A DNA stretch of 64,000 nucleotides from Pseudomonas synxantha. Its GTDB lineage: Bacteria > Pseudomonadota > Gammaproteobacteria > Pseudomonadales > Pseudomonadaceae. Shown here one piece after another: positions 1 to 10,618 of the stretch; position 1 is the first letter of the stretch; every line of letters starts with the position of its first letter. The DNA is taken from contig NZ_LT629786.1 in assembly GCF_900105675.1 (NCBI RefSeq), forward strand, positions 5,828,001 through 5,892,000, given 5' to 3'. The position numbers were made by a program, and so were the translations under genes. The notes beneath the pieces are model-generated. The model was not told the DNA's origin and did not search any database. It worked only from the letters and a program-made list of their open reading frames with translations.

Positions 1-86
1 TTTGCAGATAAGAGGCGATGCTATTTTCGGTAACGAAACTGTAACATTCGCATCCGCAGTCAAAACAAGAAATTTGGAGCTCTTGA

Positions 87-1424
87 ATGTTTGCTTTCTT
101 TCGTCCTGCCGCACACCAGGCGCCCCTGCCTGAAGAAAAAATAGACAGTACCTACCGACGCCTGCGCTGGCAGATCTTTGCCGGTATTTTCTTCGGTTAC
201 GCCGGCTATTATCTGCTGCGCAAAAACTTCTCTCTGGCCATGCCCTACCTGATCGACGAGGGTTATACCCGCGGTGAACTGGGCCTGGCGATGTCGGCGA
301 TTGCGATTGCCTACGGCTTGTCCAAGTTCCTCATGGGCCTGGTCTCCGACCGCTCCAACCCACGCTACTTCCTGCCCTTCGGCCTGCTGGTTTCAGCGGG
401 TGTGATGTTCATTTTCGGTTTCGCACCCTGGGCAACGTCCAGCGTGACCATGATGTTCATCTTGCTGTTCATCAACGGCTGGGCCCAAGGCATGGGCTGG
501 CCGCCGAGTGGACGAACCATGGTGCACTGGTGGTCGCAGAAAGAACGCGGCGGCGTGGTGTCGGTATGGAACGTGGCGCACAACGTCGGCGGCGGCCTGA
601 TCGGCCCGCTGTTCCTGCTGGGCATGGCGTGGTTCAACGACTGGCATGCGGCGTTCTATGTGCCGGCTACGGTGGCCTTGGCGGTGGCGGCGTTTGCCTT
701 CATCACCATGCGCGACACCCCGCAATCGGTGGGCCTGCCACCGATCGAGCAGTACAAGAACGATTACCCGGAAGGCTACGACGCCAGCCACGAAGACGAA
801 TTCAGCGCCAAGGAAATCTTCGTCAAGTATGTGCTGCGCAACAAAATGCTCTGGTACATCGCTTTCGCCAACGTGTTCGTCTACCTGCTGCGCTACGGCG
901 TACTGGACTGGGCGCCGACCTACTTGAAAGAAGCCAAGCACTTCACGGTCGATAAGTCGTCCTGGGCGTATTTCTTCTACGAGTGGGCAGGTATCCCGGG
1001 CACGCTGTTGTGCGGATGGATGTCGGACAAGATCTTTCGTGGCAACCGCGGCCTGACCGGTATCGTGTTCATGGCCCTGGTGACCGTGGCGACCCTGGTT
1101 TACTGGCTCAACCCGCCGGGCAACCCGATGATCGACATGATCGCGCTGTTCTCCATCGGCTTCCTGATCTACGGCCCGGTCATGCTGATCGGCCTGCAGG
1201 CGCTGGAACTGGCACCGAAGAAAGCCGCCGGCACCGCAGCGGGCTTCACTGGTTTGTTCGGTTACCTGGGTGGTTCGGTGGCAGCCAGTGCGGCCATGGG
1301 CTACACGGTTGACCATTTCGGCTGGGACGGTGGGTTCGTGTTGCTGATCGGTGCCTGCGTACTGGCGATCGCGTTCCTGATCCCCACGCTGTGGCACACC
1401 AACAGCGTCAGCTCGGCGCGTTAA
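87..1424 (+). CDS. glpT: Glycerol-3-phosphate transporter GlpT
   Basis: Inner-membrane major facilitator protein of 445 residues, the usual length for the organophosphate:phosphate antiporter family. It should import sn-glycerol-3-phosphate in exchange for phosphate. The N-terminal part has the family stretch [19 protein letters not shown] near residues 36-54, followed by about twelve hydrophobic segments and the inter-repeat loop around residue 220. The ATG is preceded by GGAG seven bases upstream. The closest alternative members are UhpT and PgtP, but the overall sequence and the neighbourhood (glpT lies near ubiD in P. aeruginosa) favour GlpT. The stop codon overlaps the stop of the convergent chaC by four bases (TTAA). 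Confidence 0.93.
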   Translation: MFAFFRPAAHQAPLPEEKIDSTYRRLRWQIFAGIFFGYAGYYLLRKNFSLAMPYLIDEGYTRGELGLAMSAIAIAYGLSKFLMGLVSDRSNPRYFLPFGLLVSAGVMFIFGFAPWATSSVTMMFILLFINGWAQGMGWPPSGRTMVHWWSQKERGGVVSVWNVAHNVGGGLIGPLFLLGMAWFNDWHAAFYVPATVALAVAAFAFITMRDTPQSVGLPPIEQYKNDYPEGYDASHEDEFSAKEIFVKYVLRNKMLWYIAFANVFVYLLRYGVLDWAPTYLKEAKHFTVDKSSWAYFFYEWAGIPGTLLCGWMSDKIFRGNRGLTGIVFMALVTVATLVYWLNPPGNPMIDMIALFSIGFLIYGPVMLIGLQALELAPKKAAGTAAGFTGLFGYLGGSVAASAAMGYTVDHFGWDGGFVLLIGACVLAIAFLIPTLWHTNSVSSAR

Positions 1425-2074
1425 GCGCCCGGGCAATCCTTGGCACAGCGCTTGAGCCGCGCCTCCAGGTTCTTATCTGGCATGGCGTGGCTACGCAGGG
1501 CGTTCACGGTCTGCTCGACATAATCGCGAGTGGTGCCGTAACGCCCGCAAGCGCTTTGCAGCACGTGATTGAGCACAATATCGGGCAAGTTCCCGGCATA
1601 GCTGGGCAAGTGCCGCTCCAACACAAACCCCAACGCCTGCACGGTACTGCCATCTTCCAATCGGCAGCTGAGCCAGTGCGGCCGATAAGAAGGGTAAGGC
1701 ATCTCGCGCTGCCATAAGGCGTACAGCGAGGCCTCCAACTGGTCCTCCGGCAAGCGGTAGGCAAACCCGCTGCAGGATCCGCCGCGATCCAGCCCGAACA
1801 CCAACCCCGGCAACTCCGGCGTACCCCGATGCTCGTGGGACCACAGGTACAAGCCGCGGTGATAACCGTGAACCCGTGCGCGCACCCGTTCGGTCGACGA
1901 ACATTCAGGGCGCCAGATCAGCGAACCATAGGCAAACAGCCACACCGGCCCACCCTTGTGCCGGGCCATAGTGGCCTGCATCGAGCTCATTAATTGTTCG
2001 TGAGTGAGTTGCGGCCCAAGATCGAGCCGCGGAGGGTAAGCCAACTGCAAAAGATCGGTTTCAATGGCGGTCAT
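1421..2074 (-). CDS. chaC: Gamma-glutamylcyclotransferase, ChaC family
   Basis: Cytoplasmic enzyme of 217 residues expected to cleave glutathione to 5-oxoproline and Cys-Gly. The ChaC signature [13 protein letters not shown] lies around residues 44-56 and holds the YGSL substrate loop. The [18 protein letters not shown] stretch follows and contributes the rest of the barrel. The length matches bacterial ChaC proteins. The upstream start ([10 protein letters not shown]) is kept because the N-terminal extension looks protein-like and conserved in style. An internal Met at about residue 30 is possible but less likely. It is convergent with glpT, with a four-base 3' overlap. Confidence 0.9.
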   Translation of the reverse strand: MTAIETDLLQLAYPPRLDLGPQLTHEQLMSSMQATMARHKGGPVWLFAYGSLIWRPECSSTERVRARVHGYHRGLYLWSHEHRGTPELPGLVFGLDRGGSCSGFAYRLPEDQLEASLYALWQREMPYPSYRPHWLSCRLEDGSTVQALGFVLERHLPSYAGNLPDIVLNHVLQSACGRYGTTRDYVEQTVNALRSHAMPDKNLEARLKRCAKDCPGA

Positions 2075-2497
2075 GGCAAAAAGCGGTGCGCCTCCTGTGT
2101 GTTACCAGTTGTAAGCGACTTTACCGTAAATAAAACGCGCCGCTGTAACCGTACGGCGAAAAAGTGCTATAGGCCAGATTGCCGCCGCGCCAATACGGCG
2201 CCCAGCTCATCGGGGCCGGTGCTGCTTAGCGCTTCGCCGGTGATCAAGTCGATTGGCAACAGCGAAGCACTGGCCATGCGCCCGTTGCCATATAGCTTAA
2301 AGACATTCATCAGCCAGAATAAATACCTTAAAAGAATAAGAAAAAGCATAAGCACGCCCGCCCACTCGTCAGGATCTAAACCGGTAATTTCGGTAATTTC
2401 AGCCCCGGTTCAGCCTGGGCACGCGCCAAGCAGTCAAAATAGCGCACACATTACGACCCACTTAGCCGCTCATCACATCGACTATCGAGGTCGCTCC
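2075..2497. other. 423-bp gap between chaC and the small barrel protein
   Basis: This gap separates two divergent genes and so must hold both promoters. It is more AT-rich than the surrounding coding DNA, especially at 2290-2350. I see no RNA gene and no clear terminator. One weak minus-strand open frame (2167-2355) is listed separately. Confidence 0.5.
2167..2355 (-). CDS. Possible small membrane protein, unsupported
   Basis: A 62-codon open frame starting with GTG. An ATG lies two codons in and another at about codon 17. The first 20 residues are strongly hydrophobic (MLMLFLILLRYLFWLM) and the rest is polar with an ordinary composition ending LARRQSGL. No family is recognised. The ribosome-binding site is poor, and the frame lies in a region that should contain the promoters of chaC and the gene at 2498. 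It may simply be chance. It is recorded because the second half looks more protein-like than a random frame. Confidence 0.2.
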   Translation of the reverse strand: MLMLFLILLRYLFWLMNVFKLYGNGRMASASLLPIDLITGEALSSTGPDELGAVLARRQSGL

Positions 2498-2980
2498 ATG
2501 AAGACATTCCGCTTGCCTGGCCTGTTGTTCCTGGCCCAGGCCACCACCGCACTGGCTACCGAAACCCCACCCACCAATGACGACAAGGGCTTCTGGTATG
2601 CCCAGACCAGTGTCTACACCCGGCACTTCGCACCCGACCCGGAGCACAACAACAAGCAGGATTTGATCGGCCTGGAACGCAACGAGGCGTCGGGCCTGGT
2701 GTATGGCGGGGTGACCTTTCGCAACTCGTTCCGCCAGCGCTCGTACTACGCCTACGCGGGCAAGCGCTATGACATGGCCGACTACCCGGTGTATGCGAAA
2801 TTGACCGGCGGACTGCTCCAGGGCTATCGCGGCGAATATCGCGACAAGATCCCATTGAACCGATTCGGCGTGGCGCCGGTGATCATTCCGTCGGTGGGTA
2901 CCCACTATGGGCCGGTGGCGGCGGAGCTGGTGCTGCTGGGGTTCAATGCAGCGATGGTGACGACCGGCGTACGATTCTGA
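2498..2980 (+). CDS. Small exported PagP-like outer-membrane protein
   Basis: A 160-residue protein with a short N-terminal signal sequence ending near ALATE (residue 21). It is rich in alternating aromatic/hydrophobic residues and has a terminal phenylalanine, as in outer-membrane barrels. The C-terminal half (PLNRFGVAPVIIPSVGTHYGPV, then a final VRF) resembles the last strands of the lipid A palmitoyltransferase PagP (pattern P-V/L-x-P-x-x-S-V-G-x-x-Y-G-P-V). I infer an eight-strand barrel. Activity is not shown, and related pseudomonad proteins are often only labelled as hypothetical or, doubtfully, as glycerol-3-phosphate transporters. The start at 2498 is chosen for the GAGG seven bases upstream and the signal peptide; the frame is open far upstream. 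Confidence 0.6.
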   Translation: MKTFRLPGLLFLAQATTALATETPPTNDDKGFWYAQTSVYTRHFAPDPEHNNKQDLIGLERNEASGLVYGGVTFRNSFRQRSYYAYAGKRYDMADYPVYAKLTGGLLQGYRGEYRDKIPLNRFGVAPVIIPSVGTHYGPVAAELVLLGFNAAMVTTGVRF

Positions 2981-3003
2981 CACTGACACGGCACGTGTCT
3001 ACT

Positions 3004-3073
3004 GTGGGAGCTGGCTTGCGTGCGATAGCGGTGTTGGCTGACAGACCGCTATCGCAGGCAAGCCAGCTCCCAC
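3004..3073. repeat. REPIN hairpin, CTGGCTTG variant
   Basis: Inverted repeat with outer arms GTGGGAGCTGGCTTGC and GCAAGCCAGCTCCCAC and inner arms GCGATAGCGG / CCGCTATCGC around a short loop. It lies between the convergent ends of the PagP-like gene and the ferredoxin reductase gene. The core CTGGCTTG differs from the GGGGCTTG of the other five copies in this window, so it belongs to a different REP subgroup. Such doublets are non-autonomous elements moved by a RAYT transposase encoded elsewhere, and they can also fold as mRNA 3' hairpins. Confidence 0.9.
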
Positions 3074-3092
3074 ATGGATTCAACTTGAGTCT

Positions 3093-4061
3093 TTAGGGCC
3101 GTGGAGCGTAGGCGAACACATCGGCACGCATGCGGTGCGCATCCATGCCGGCGTTGACCAGTGCGTCCAGGGTGCCGTAGATCATCGCCGGCGAACCGCT
3201 GGCATAGACATGCACGCTATTGAGGTCGGCAATGTCCTCGCACACCGCTTCATGCAGCAAGCCACAGCGGCCTTCCCAGCCACACAGGTCGCTGACCACC
3301 TTGTGCAGGAACAGGTTGGGCAATTGCTGCCATTGCTCCCAATGCTCAATCTGGTAGAAATCTTCCGGGCGGCGTACGCCCCAGTACAGGTGCACCGGGT
3401 GCTTGAAGCCGGAAGCGCGGCAATGCTCGATCAGGCTGTGCATCTGCGCCATGCCCGTGCCGGCAGCCATCAACACCAGCGGCCCGTCCGGCAACTCGGC
3501 CAGGTGGGTGTCACCGAAAGGCAGTTCGACGCGAGCCATCTGGTTGCGCTGCAATTGCTCGATGAGGTTGCGCGCACTGTCCTCACGGGCCAGTACATGC
3601 AGCTCCAGCTCACGTCCGGCATGGGGCGCCGAGGCCAGGGAAAACGCCGATTTCTCGCCATTCTCCCGCTCGATCATCAGGTATTGCCCGGCGTGGTAAC
3701 GCACTGCCTTGCCCGCCGGGGCACGCAGGCGTACACGCCACACATCGCCGCCGACGTCTAAGCACTCAATTAATTGGCACGACAATTTGCGCAACGGCAA
3801 CTCTCCCGGCGCCAGTACCCCATCCCACAACACAACGCAGTCCTCCAAGGGTTCGGCAATACAGGTGAAGAATTCACCATGATCACGCACCTCGCCGGCT
3901 TGGCGTACCCGCCCTTCCACCAGCAACGCCGCACACACATGGCATACACCATTGCGGCAGGCTTGGGGGCACTCATAGCCCAGGCGACGTGCGCCGTCGA
4001 GGATTCGCTCGCCAGGGTCCAGCTCCAGCACAGCGCCGGAAGGTTGCAGGGTTACACGCAT
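3093..4061 (-). CDS. Ferredoxin-NAD(P)H reductase fusion, AscD/PA5236-like
   Basis: A 322-residue soluble electron-transfer protein. The N-terminal domain (1-90) is a plant-type [2Fe-2S] ferredoxin with C35-x4-C40-x2-C43 and C67. A FAD-binding barrel (about 95-190, with SAFSLAS as the flavin motif) and an NAD(P)H-binding domain (MAAGTGMAQMHS loop) follow. This order is that of CDP-6-deoxy-glucoseen reductase and toluate/benzoate dioxygenase reductases. The ATG at 4061 is used; its first base is the last base of the ubiD stop codon (TGATG), so translation is probably coupled. The partner oxygenase or reductase is unknown. Position after ubiD suggests a link to quinone metabolism, which is inference. 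Confidence 0.85.
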   Translation of the reverse strand: MRVTLQPSGAVLELDPGERILDGARRLGYECPQACRNGVCHVCAALLVEGRVRQAGEVRDHGEFFTCIAEPLEDCVVLWDGVLAPGELPLRKLSCQLIECLDVGGDVWRVRLRAPAGKAVRYHAGQYLMIERENGEKSAFSLASAPHAGRELELHVLAREDSARNLIEQLQRNQMARVELPFGDTHLAELPDGPLVLMAAGTGMAQMHSLIEHCRASGFKHPVHLYWGVRRPEDFYQIEHWEQWQQLPNLFLHKVVSDLCGWEGRCGLLHEAVCEDIADLNSVHVYASGSPAMIYGTLDALVNAGMDAHRMRADVFAYAPRP

Positions 4062-5527
4062 CAATCTATTCCCAATTCTTTCCAGATCGCATCGACACGC
4101 GCCGTGACGGCTTCATCCTTGACGATCACCCGGCCCCACTCGCGAGTGGTCTCACCCGGCCACTTGTGGGTGGCATCCAGGCCCATTTTCGAGCCCAGCC
4201 CCGAGACCGGCGAGGCGAAGTCGAGGTAGTCGATCGGCGTGTTATCGATCATCACCGTGTCGCGCTTGGGGTCCATGCGCGTGGTGATGGCCCAGATCAC
4301 GTCGTTCCAGTCACGGGCATTGATGTCGTCGTCAGTGACGATAACGAACTTGGTGTACATGAACTGTCGCAAAAACGACCACACACCCAACATGACCCGC
4401 TTGGCATGTCCCGGGTACGACTTCTTCATGGTCACGATCGCCATGCGGTACGAGCAACCTTCCGGCGGCAGGTAGAAGTCGGTGATTTCGGGGAATTGCT
4501 TTTGCAGGATCGGCACGAACACTTCGTTGAGCGCCACGCCGAGGATGGCCGGCTCATCCGGCGGGCGGCCCGTGTAGGTACTGTGGTAGATCGGCTTGAT
4601 CCGATGGGTGATGCGCTCGACGGTAAATACCGGGAAGCTATCGACTTCGTTGTAGTAGCCGGTGTGATCGCCATAAGGGCCTTCATCGGCCATCTCGCCC
4701 GGGTGAATCACGCCCTCGAGAATGATTTCGGCGGTGGCCGGCACTTGCAGGTCGTTACCGCGGCACTTGACCAATTCGGTGCGGTTACCGCGCAGCAAAC
4801 CGGCGAAGGCGTATTCGGACAGGCTGTCGGGCACAGGCGTCACGGCGCCGAGGATGGTGGCCGGATCGGCGCCCAAAGCGACTGAAACCGGAAATGGCTG
4901 GCCGGGGTGCTTCTCGCACCACTCACGGAAGTCGAGAGCGCCGCCACGGTGACTCAGCCAGCGCATGATCACCTTGTTGCGGCCGATGACTTGCTGACGG
5001 TAGATGCCGAGGTTCTGGCGGTCCTTGTTCGGGCCCTTGGTGACGGTCAGGCCCCACGTAATCAGCGGCCCAACGTCGCCCGGCCAGCAGGTCTGCACCG
5101 GGAGCATGGCCAGGTCTACATCATCGCCCTCGATGACCACTTCCTGGCATACCGCGTCCTTGACCACCTTGGGGGCCATGGCAATGATCTTGCGGAAGAT
5201 CGGCAGCTTCGACCAGGCGTCCTTCAAGCCCTTGGGCGGCTCGGGCTCCTTGAGAAAGGCCAGCAACTTGCCGATCTCGCGCAGTTCGCTGACCGACTCG
5301 GCGCCCATGCCAAAGGCCACACGCTCGGGGGTCCCGAACAGGTTGCCCAGTACCGGAATGTCAAAGCCAGTCGGTTTTTCGAACAACAGCGCCGGGCCCT
5401 TGCTGCGCAAGGTGCGGTCGCAAATCTCAGTCATTTCCAGCACCGGAGAAATCGGCATCTGGATACGTTTCAACTCTCCGCGCTGCTCAAGTTGCTGCAC
5501 GAAATCCCGAAGATCCTTGAATTTCAT
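4061..5527 (-). CDS. ubiD: 4-hydroxy-3-polyprenylbenzoate decarboxylase UbiD
   Basis: A 488-residue prenylated-FMN-dependent decarboxylase of ubiquinone synthesis. It removes the carboxyl group of 3-octaprenyl-4-hydroxybenzoate. It aligns in memory with E. coli UbiD nearly end to end, including NLFGTPKRV-like, [42 protein letters not shown] and [14 protein letters not shown] segments, which supply prFMN, metal and the catalytic E-R-E residues. The ATG at 5527 (MKFKDLRDF) is chosen because E. coli UbiD starts at the same point; a GTG four codons upstream is possible. UbiX, which makes the prFMN cofactor, is not in this window. It is followed by the coupled ferredoxin reductase. Confidence 0.96.
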   Translation of the reverse strand: MKFKDLRDFVQQLEQRGELKRIQMPISPVLEMTEICDRTLRSKGPALLFEKPTGFDIPVLGNLFGTPERVAFGMGAESVSELREIGKLLAFLKEPEPPKGLKDAWSKLPIFRKIIAMAPKVVKDAVCQEVVIEGDDVDLAMLPVQTCWPGDVGPLITWGLTVTKGPNKDRQNLGIYRQQVIGRNKVIMRWLSHRGGALDFREWCEKHPGQPFPVSVALGADPATILGAVTPVPDSLSEYAFAGLLRGNRTELVKCRGNDLQVPATAEIILEGVIHPGEMADEGPYGDHTGYYNEVDSFPVFTVERITHRIKPIYHSTYTGRPPDEPAILGVALNEVFVPILQKQFPEITDFYLPPEGCSYRMAIVTMKKSYPGHAKRVMLGVWSFLRQFMYTKFVIVTDDDINARDWNDVIWAITTRMDPKRDTVMIDNTPIDYLDFASPVSGLGSKMGLDATHKWPGETTREWGRVIVKDEAVTARVDAIWKELGID

Positions 5528-5586
5528 TAACCATGCCACCCGTAAAATAGGCGTACATCCTACCTGCTCTGAGGGCGGCTGGCAGC

Positions 5587-7569
5587 TTAATTGGCCGTCA
5601 GCCCTCGTGATTGCAAGGAACTGAACAATGGTTCCAGGAAGGCTTCGATGTGCCGGGCACCAACGTCTGACAGATGGTTATCGTCGGTATACAACGCTCG
5701 ACCATTGAGTTCGACCCGGCACAAACCATCGGCGCCGCACAGCAGGGGCGCAGGGTCCAGCACCTTGACACCGCTGTCGCCCGCCGCCAGTTCGTCAAAC
5801 AACTGCGTGATAAAGGCCTGGCGCTTCACATGCTCGGCTATGGCGAGCCCTTCACCGTCCACTGGACGGTTCATCATCGCCAGGCGGCTGAGACGGTAAG
5901 GCACGATGATCTCCTGCAGCGGCACTTCCTTGACCAGCCAGACCTTATGGCCGGCAGCACGCAAGCCCTGGATGCGTTCACGAAGGCCTTGGGCGAAGCG
6001 TTGCTCGGCGACAGCACGCACATACTGGCCAGTGCCGGGATCCTTAAGCGCATGCTCCTTGTCACCCGACATTTGCCCATAGACGTACAGGCTCCAACGG
6101 GCCGCCAGCACCACGTCGCTGAACGCCTGCTCGGTCATGGCCTTTTCGACGCGACGGTTGAAGTGCGCGCATCGAGCGATATTCTCCAGGCCGTCCAGCG
6201 GGATACAGCCGGCAAAACTGGCCTCTACCAGGCTGATATCGTGGCGATCAGCCCCCTCTCTGAGCGCGGGTATCAGCGCAGTGGCGTGACTGTCGCCCCA
6301 TACCAGCGCTGAAACAGATTGGCTTCTCGGACCGAAATGGCAGAACAGCCGATCATCGGGGGTGTCTTTGTCAGCCATGCACGCCAGCAGGTCCGGGCTC
6401 CACTTCTTGGCCTGGGCAAAACGCAATGCCTGTTCGGACAAGCGCGAAGGCACACCGTCGAACTCACGTATCGCCAGGCCGGTAAAGCCAAGTGCCAGGA
6501 TGCCGACCAAGGCTGATGCCAGAATCGCCTTGCGTCCGGCCAGCAGGCGTTTTTCCCGGAACGGCGTTTCCACGAAGCGCCAGGACAGGTAGCCCAGCAC
6601 CAGCGACAGCAGCATCAATCCGGCCAGTTCCAGGGCGCTCAATCCATCCACTGCGGCATAGTTGGCGTACACGAAAACCGGCCAGTGCCAGAGGTACCAG
6701 GAATAGGAAATCAGCCCGATACCCACCATCACCCGCGTACTCAACAGACGCCCGACCCAGGTCTGCTGCTGGCCGTTGGCCCAGATCAAGCCGACGACAC
6801 CCAGCACAGGCAATAGAGCGGTTGCACCGGGAAACGGCGTTTTTGCGTCATAACCCAGCACAGCGATCAGAATCAGTGCCATGGATGCCAGGCTGACCCC
6901 TTGCGCCAAAGCGGGCGAAGCGCGCCACTCACGCTTGGGCAACACTGCCAGCATCGCGCCGGCCAGCAATTCCCAGGCGCGCAGATGCAGCAGGAAGAAA
7001 GCTTTTTGCGGCTCATGCTCAACCGCCCAGACGCTCATGCCGAAAGACCCGAGCAACACCGCGAACAGCGCCAGGCGCCAGTGTTTCAGGCGGCTCGACA
7101 GCAACGCCAGCAACAGCGGGAAGAAGATATAGAACTGCTCCTCTACCGCCAGCGACCAGGTATGCAGCAAGGGTTTGATGTCTGAAGACACATCGAAATA
7201 GCCATGCTGACGCGAGAACAGCAAGTTGGAGGTAAACGTCACCTGATAGTGCGCCGACCGGCCCAACTCCTCGTAGTCCTTGGGCGCCAACAGAAACCAA
7301 CCCACTGCCAGTGTCGCGGCGATCATCACAAACAGCGCGGGCAAGATACGCCGGGCGCGGCGAGCCCAGAAGTCGATGAAACTGAAGCGGCCAGCCTGGC
7401 GCTCACGCCAGATAATTGACGTAATTAAAAAGCCGGAAATGACGAAAAACACATCAACGCCAACAAAACCGCCAGTAATGCCAGGAACGCCAAAATGAAA
7501 TAACACGACTGCGAGGACAGCGATGGCACGCAGGCCGTCGATGTCTCTGCGGTAAGCAAGAGTGGTCAT
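5587..7569 (-). CDS. OafA/YrhL-type membrane acyltransferase with SGNH domain
   Basis: A 660-residue membrane protein, probably an O-acetyltransferase for a surface polysaccharide. Residues 1-345 form the acyltransferase-3 domain: [13 protein letters not shown] at the N-terminus, the catalytic-type histidine H25 in LFHFG, the [14 protein letters not shown] segment and about ten membrane helices. From about 380 to the end is a periplasmic SGNH hydrolase-like domain with GDSH at 425-428 and the D629-x2-H632 motif, so the esterase-type triad appears intact. This two-domain layout is that of OafA and PA5238-like proteins. It sits alone between ubiD and rho with no other surface-polysaccharide genes, so its substrate cannot be read from context. 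Confidence 0.9.
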   Translation of the reverse strand: MTTLAYRRDIDGLRAIAVLAVVLFHFGVPGITGGFVGVDVFFVISGFLITSIIWRERQAGRFSFIDFWARRARRILPALFVMIAATLAVGWFLLAPKDYEELGRSAHYQVTFTSNLLFSRQHGYFDVSSDIKPLLHTWSLAVEEQFYIFFPLLLALLSSRLKHWRLALFAVLLGSFGMSVWAVEHEPQKAFFLLHLRAWELLAGAMLAVLPKREWRASPALAQGVSLASMALILIAVLGYDAKTPFPGATALLPVLGVVGLIWANGQQQTWVGRLLSTRVMVGIGLISYSWYLWHWPVFVYANYAAVDGLSALELAGLMLLSLVLGYLSWRFVETPFREKRLLAGRKAILASALVGILALGFTGLAIREFDGVPSRLSEQALRFAQAKKWSPDLLACMADKDTPDDRLFCHFGPRSQSVSALVWGDSHATALIPALREGADRHDISLVEASFAGCIPLDGLENIARCAHFNRRVEKAMTEQAFSDVVLAARWSLYVYGQMSGDKEHALKDPGTGQYVRAVAEQRFAQGLRERIQGLRAAGHKVWLVKEVPLQEIIVPYRLSRLAMMNRPVDGEGLAIAEHVKRQAFITQLFDELAAGDSGVKVLDPAPLLCGADGLCRVELNGRALYTDDNHLSDVGARHIEAFLEPLFSSLQSRGLTAN

Positions 7570-7673
7570 AAGAATGTGATCAGTCTGTGACGAAAGGAGT
7601 TAGCGTAGTCACGCGTCAATTTTTGTTACTTAACGGATACTTATGCCACAAATGCCGCAGAATCTCGACGCAT

Positions 7674-7707
7674 AAAAAAAGGCGCCCTTGAGGGGCGCCA
7701 TTTTTTT
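7674..7707. terminator. Bidirectional intrinsic terminator after rho
   Basis: GC-rich stem GGCGCCC-TTGAG-GGGCGCC (7681-7699) flanked by seven A on the left and seven T on the right. It can stop rho transcription on the minus strand and transcription arriving from the other side. Confidence 0.9.
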
Positions 7708-7724
7708 GGACCTGAAACGCCGTA

Positions 7725-8984
<1,260 letters not shown>

Positions 8985-9181
8985 ATAGGAATGACGTAAT
9001 CATTTTATGGAGGGGGGAAATTAAGCTTTTGGCTTAATGAGGCCGCGCCGCAGAGAAGGCGACAGGATCGCGTACTAATCGAAAAGGAATGCGTCGGCGA
9101 CGGCTTGCAGGGGGCAGTGGAGAAACCAGTGCGGGGCCGAATGTACCACCTGAATTTCTGAGCGTCTAGCCCTGTTTCACG

Positions 9182-9210
9182 AAAAAGCCCCGCGATTTGC
9201 GGGGCTTTTT
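9182..9210 (-). terminator. trxA intrinsic terminator
   Basis: Stem AGCCCCGC-GATTT-GCGGGGCT with A5 on one side and T5 on the other, directly after the trxA stop codon. It separates trxA from rho. Confidence 0.88.
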
Positions 9211-9219
9211 CGACAACGC

Positions 9220-9549
9220 TTAAATGTTCGCGTCGAGGAAAGCTTGCAGCTGGGACTTCGACAGTGCGCCCACTTTAGTGGCTTCGACGTTGCCGTTCTT
9301 GAACAGCATCAGCGTAGGAATGCCGCGCACGCCATGCTTGGCTGGGGTTTCCTGGTTGTCGTCGATGTTCAGCTTGGCGATGGTCAACTTGCCTTCGTAG
9401 GTGGTTGCAATGTCGTCCAGGACCGGAGCGATCATTTTGCAAGGGCCACACCATTCAGCCCAGTAGTCAACCAGCACCGGGCCTTGAGCCTTGAGTACTT
9501 CGGCCTCAAAGGTCGCGTCGGTGACGTGCTTGATAAGATCGTTGCTCAT
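9220..9549 (-). CDS. trxA: Thioredoxin 1 (TrxA)
   Basis: A 109-residue cytoplasmic disulfide reductase with the active site WCGPC (C34, C37), the conserved D/K pair before it (VDYWAEW) and the cis-proline loop GIPT. The ATG at 9549 gives the standard N-terminus [11 protein letters not shown] and has GGAG eight bases upstream. An upstream in-frame ATG would add 14 atypical residues and is rejected. In P. aeruginosa ppx is adjacent to trxA; here about 8.8 kb lies between them. Confidence 0.97.
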   Translation of the reverse strand: MSNDLIKHVTDATFEAEVLKAQGPVLVDYWAEWCGPCKMIAPVLDDIATTYEGKLTIAKLNIDDNQETPAKHGVRGIPTLMLFKNGNVEATKVGALSKSQLQAFLDANI

Positions 9550-9669
9550 GGATGTCTCCGGAATGTAAGCAAAAAAAACGTTGCTCATCATAGCTGCCCT
9601 TCCCCCGTTCAGGAAGCCGCGTCTGATTGAGTCTTGCTATGGCGCTGCATGAGTGTGGGTATGACCCAC

Positions 9670-10365
9670 TCACGACGTGACGGGCGTCACAAATGCTATG
9701 CCGGTGCGCAATGCCGCCTTGCGCACGTGTTCCTGCATGGCTTTCTGTGCCGCTGTACTGGTACGCCGGGCCAGGGCGCGCAGGATTTTGCGATGTTCCT
9801 GCCAGGTCTCCATGGCACGTTCCGGCCGGATGAACGGTAGTTTCTGGCTTTCCAGGAACATCTCGGCGCAGGCACTGAAAATGCTCACCATCGCCTGGTT
9901 GCCGCTGGCCAGCAGGATGCGCCGGTGAAAGTCGAAGTCCAGGCCGGCGGCGGCTTCGAAGTTGCCGGCCTTGAGCATTTTGCGCATTGCTTCGACATTG
10001 TCTTCCAGGCCGTCCAGCTCGTCGATGGTCAGTGTCACCGCTGCCAACCCCGCCGCAAATCCTTCCAATGCGTACCGCAGCTGGAAAATCTCCGTTGGCG
10101 TGGCCTGCGCCGCGAAGGGCCAGGCGAACCCCGGCGCGTCCTGCAGGCCTTGCACGAATACGCCCTTACCCGGCTGCACGCTGACCACGCCCAAGGCGCT
10201 CAGAGACGACAACGCCTCGCGCAACGACGCTCGGCTCACCCCTAATTGCATCGCCAGGTCACGCTGGGAAGGCAACGCATCGCCCGGCCCGAAACCCTGC
10301 TCCTTAATCAGCTTGCGGATGGCTTGCAGGGCCGCCTCCGGTACGGCTTGGGCGATCGAATTCAT
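9670..10365 (-). CDS. FadR-subfamily GntR transcriptional regulator
   Basis: A 231-residue DNA-binding regulator. The winged helix-turn-helix occupies residues 10-75 (GDALPSQRDLAMQLGVSRASLREAL, wing VQPGKGVFV). An FCD ligand-binding domain follows at 90-220, with the conserved acidic/histidine metal positions (for example DFDFHRRI and EHRKILRAL). It is divergent from the amino-acid ABC importer at 10619 and most likely controls it. A 20-bp palindrome at 10398-10417 is the probable operator. The effector is unknown; FCD regulators usually bind small carboxylates or amino acids. Confidence 0.85.
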   Translation of the reverse strand: MNSIAQAVPEAALQAIRKLIKEQGFGPGDALPSQRDLAMQLGVSRASLREALSSLSALGVVSVQPGKGVFVQGLQDAPGFAWPFAAQATPTEIFQLRYALEGFAAGLAAVTLTIDELDGLEDNVEAMRKMLKAGNFEAAAGLDFDFHRRILLASGNQAMVSIFSACAEMFLESQKLPFIRPERAMETWQEHRKILRALARRTSTAAQKAMQEHVRKAALRTGIAFVTPVTS

Positions 10366-10397
10366 AAAAACCAGGTTTCCAGATCACTGTGCAGCTA

Positions 10398-10417
10398 GTT
10401 GTAAAGCTATTTACAAC
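10398..10417. promoter_or_regulatory. Probable GntR/FadR operator
   Basis: Perfect inverted repeat GTTGTAAA-gcta-TTTACAAC, 33 bp upstream of the regulator start and about 200 bp before the importer. It contains the TTGT-N-ACAA type half-sites used by FadR-family regulators. The assignment is from position and symmetry only. Confidence 0.55.
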
Positions 10418-10618
10418 CGGCTGCAAGCCACGCCCCAAAGGGGCTCGCACGGTTTTATCGGCGCCCGAAAAGAGTGCGAAACGGGCAACAACTGTTCAGA
10501 CCAGTAAGACCGCCGCCGCCCAGCAAAACCAAGCGTTGCAGGCCATTACAAGAGGAGTGGCATGGGCTGTGCACTGAGCAAATCCAGAAAATCCCTTCGC
10601 CTTTCTCGGAGAGTTGTC

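Noticed and set aside
3004..3073. Palindrome considered as a simple intrinsic terminator
   Set aside because: There is no T run and the two-arm doublet with the GTGGGAG...CTTGC core recurs six times, which fits a REPIN. It may still affect 3' ends.
5528..5539. GTG start for ubiD four codons upstream
   Set aside because: E. coli UbiD begins at the position of the ATG at 5527, and the extra residues have no family support.
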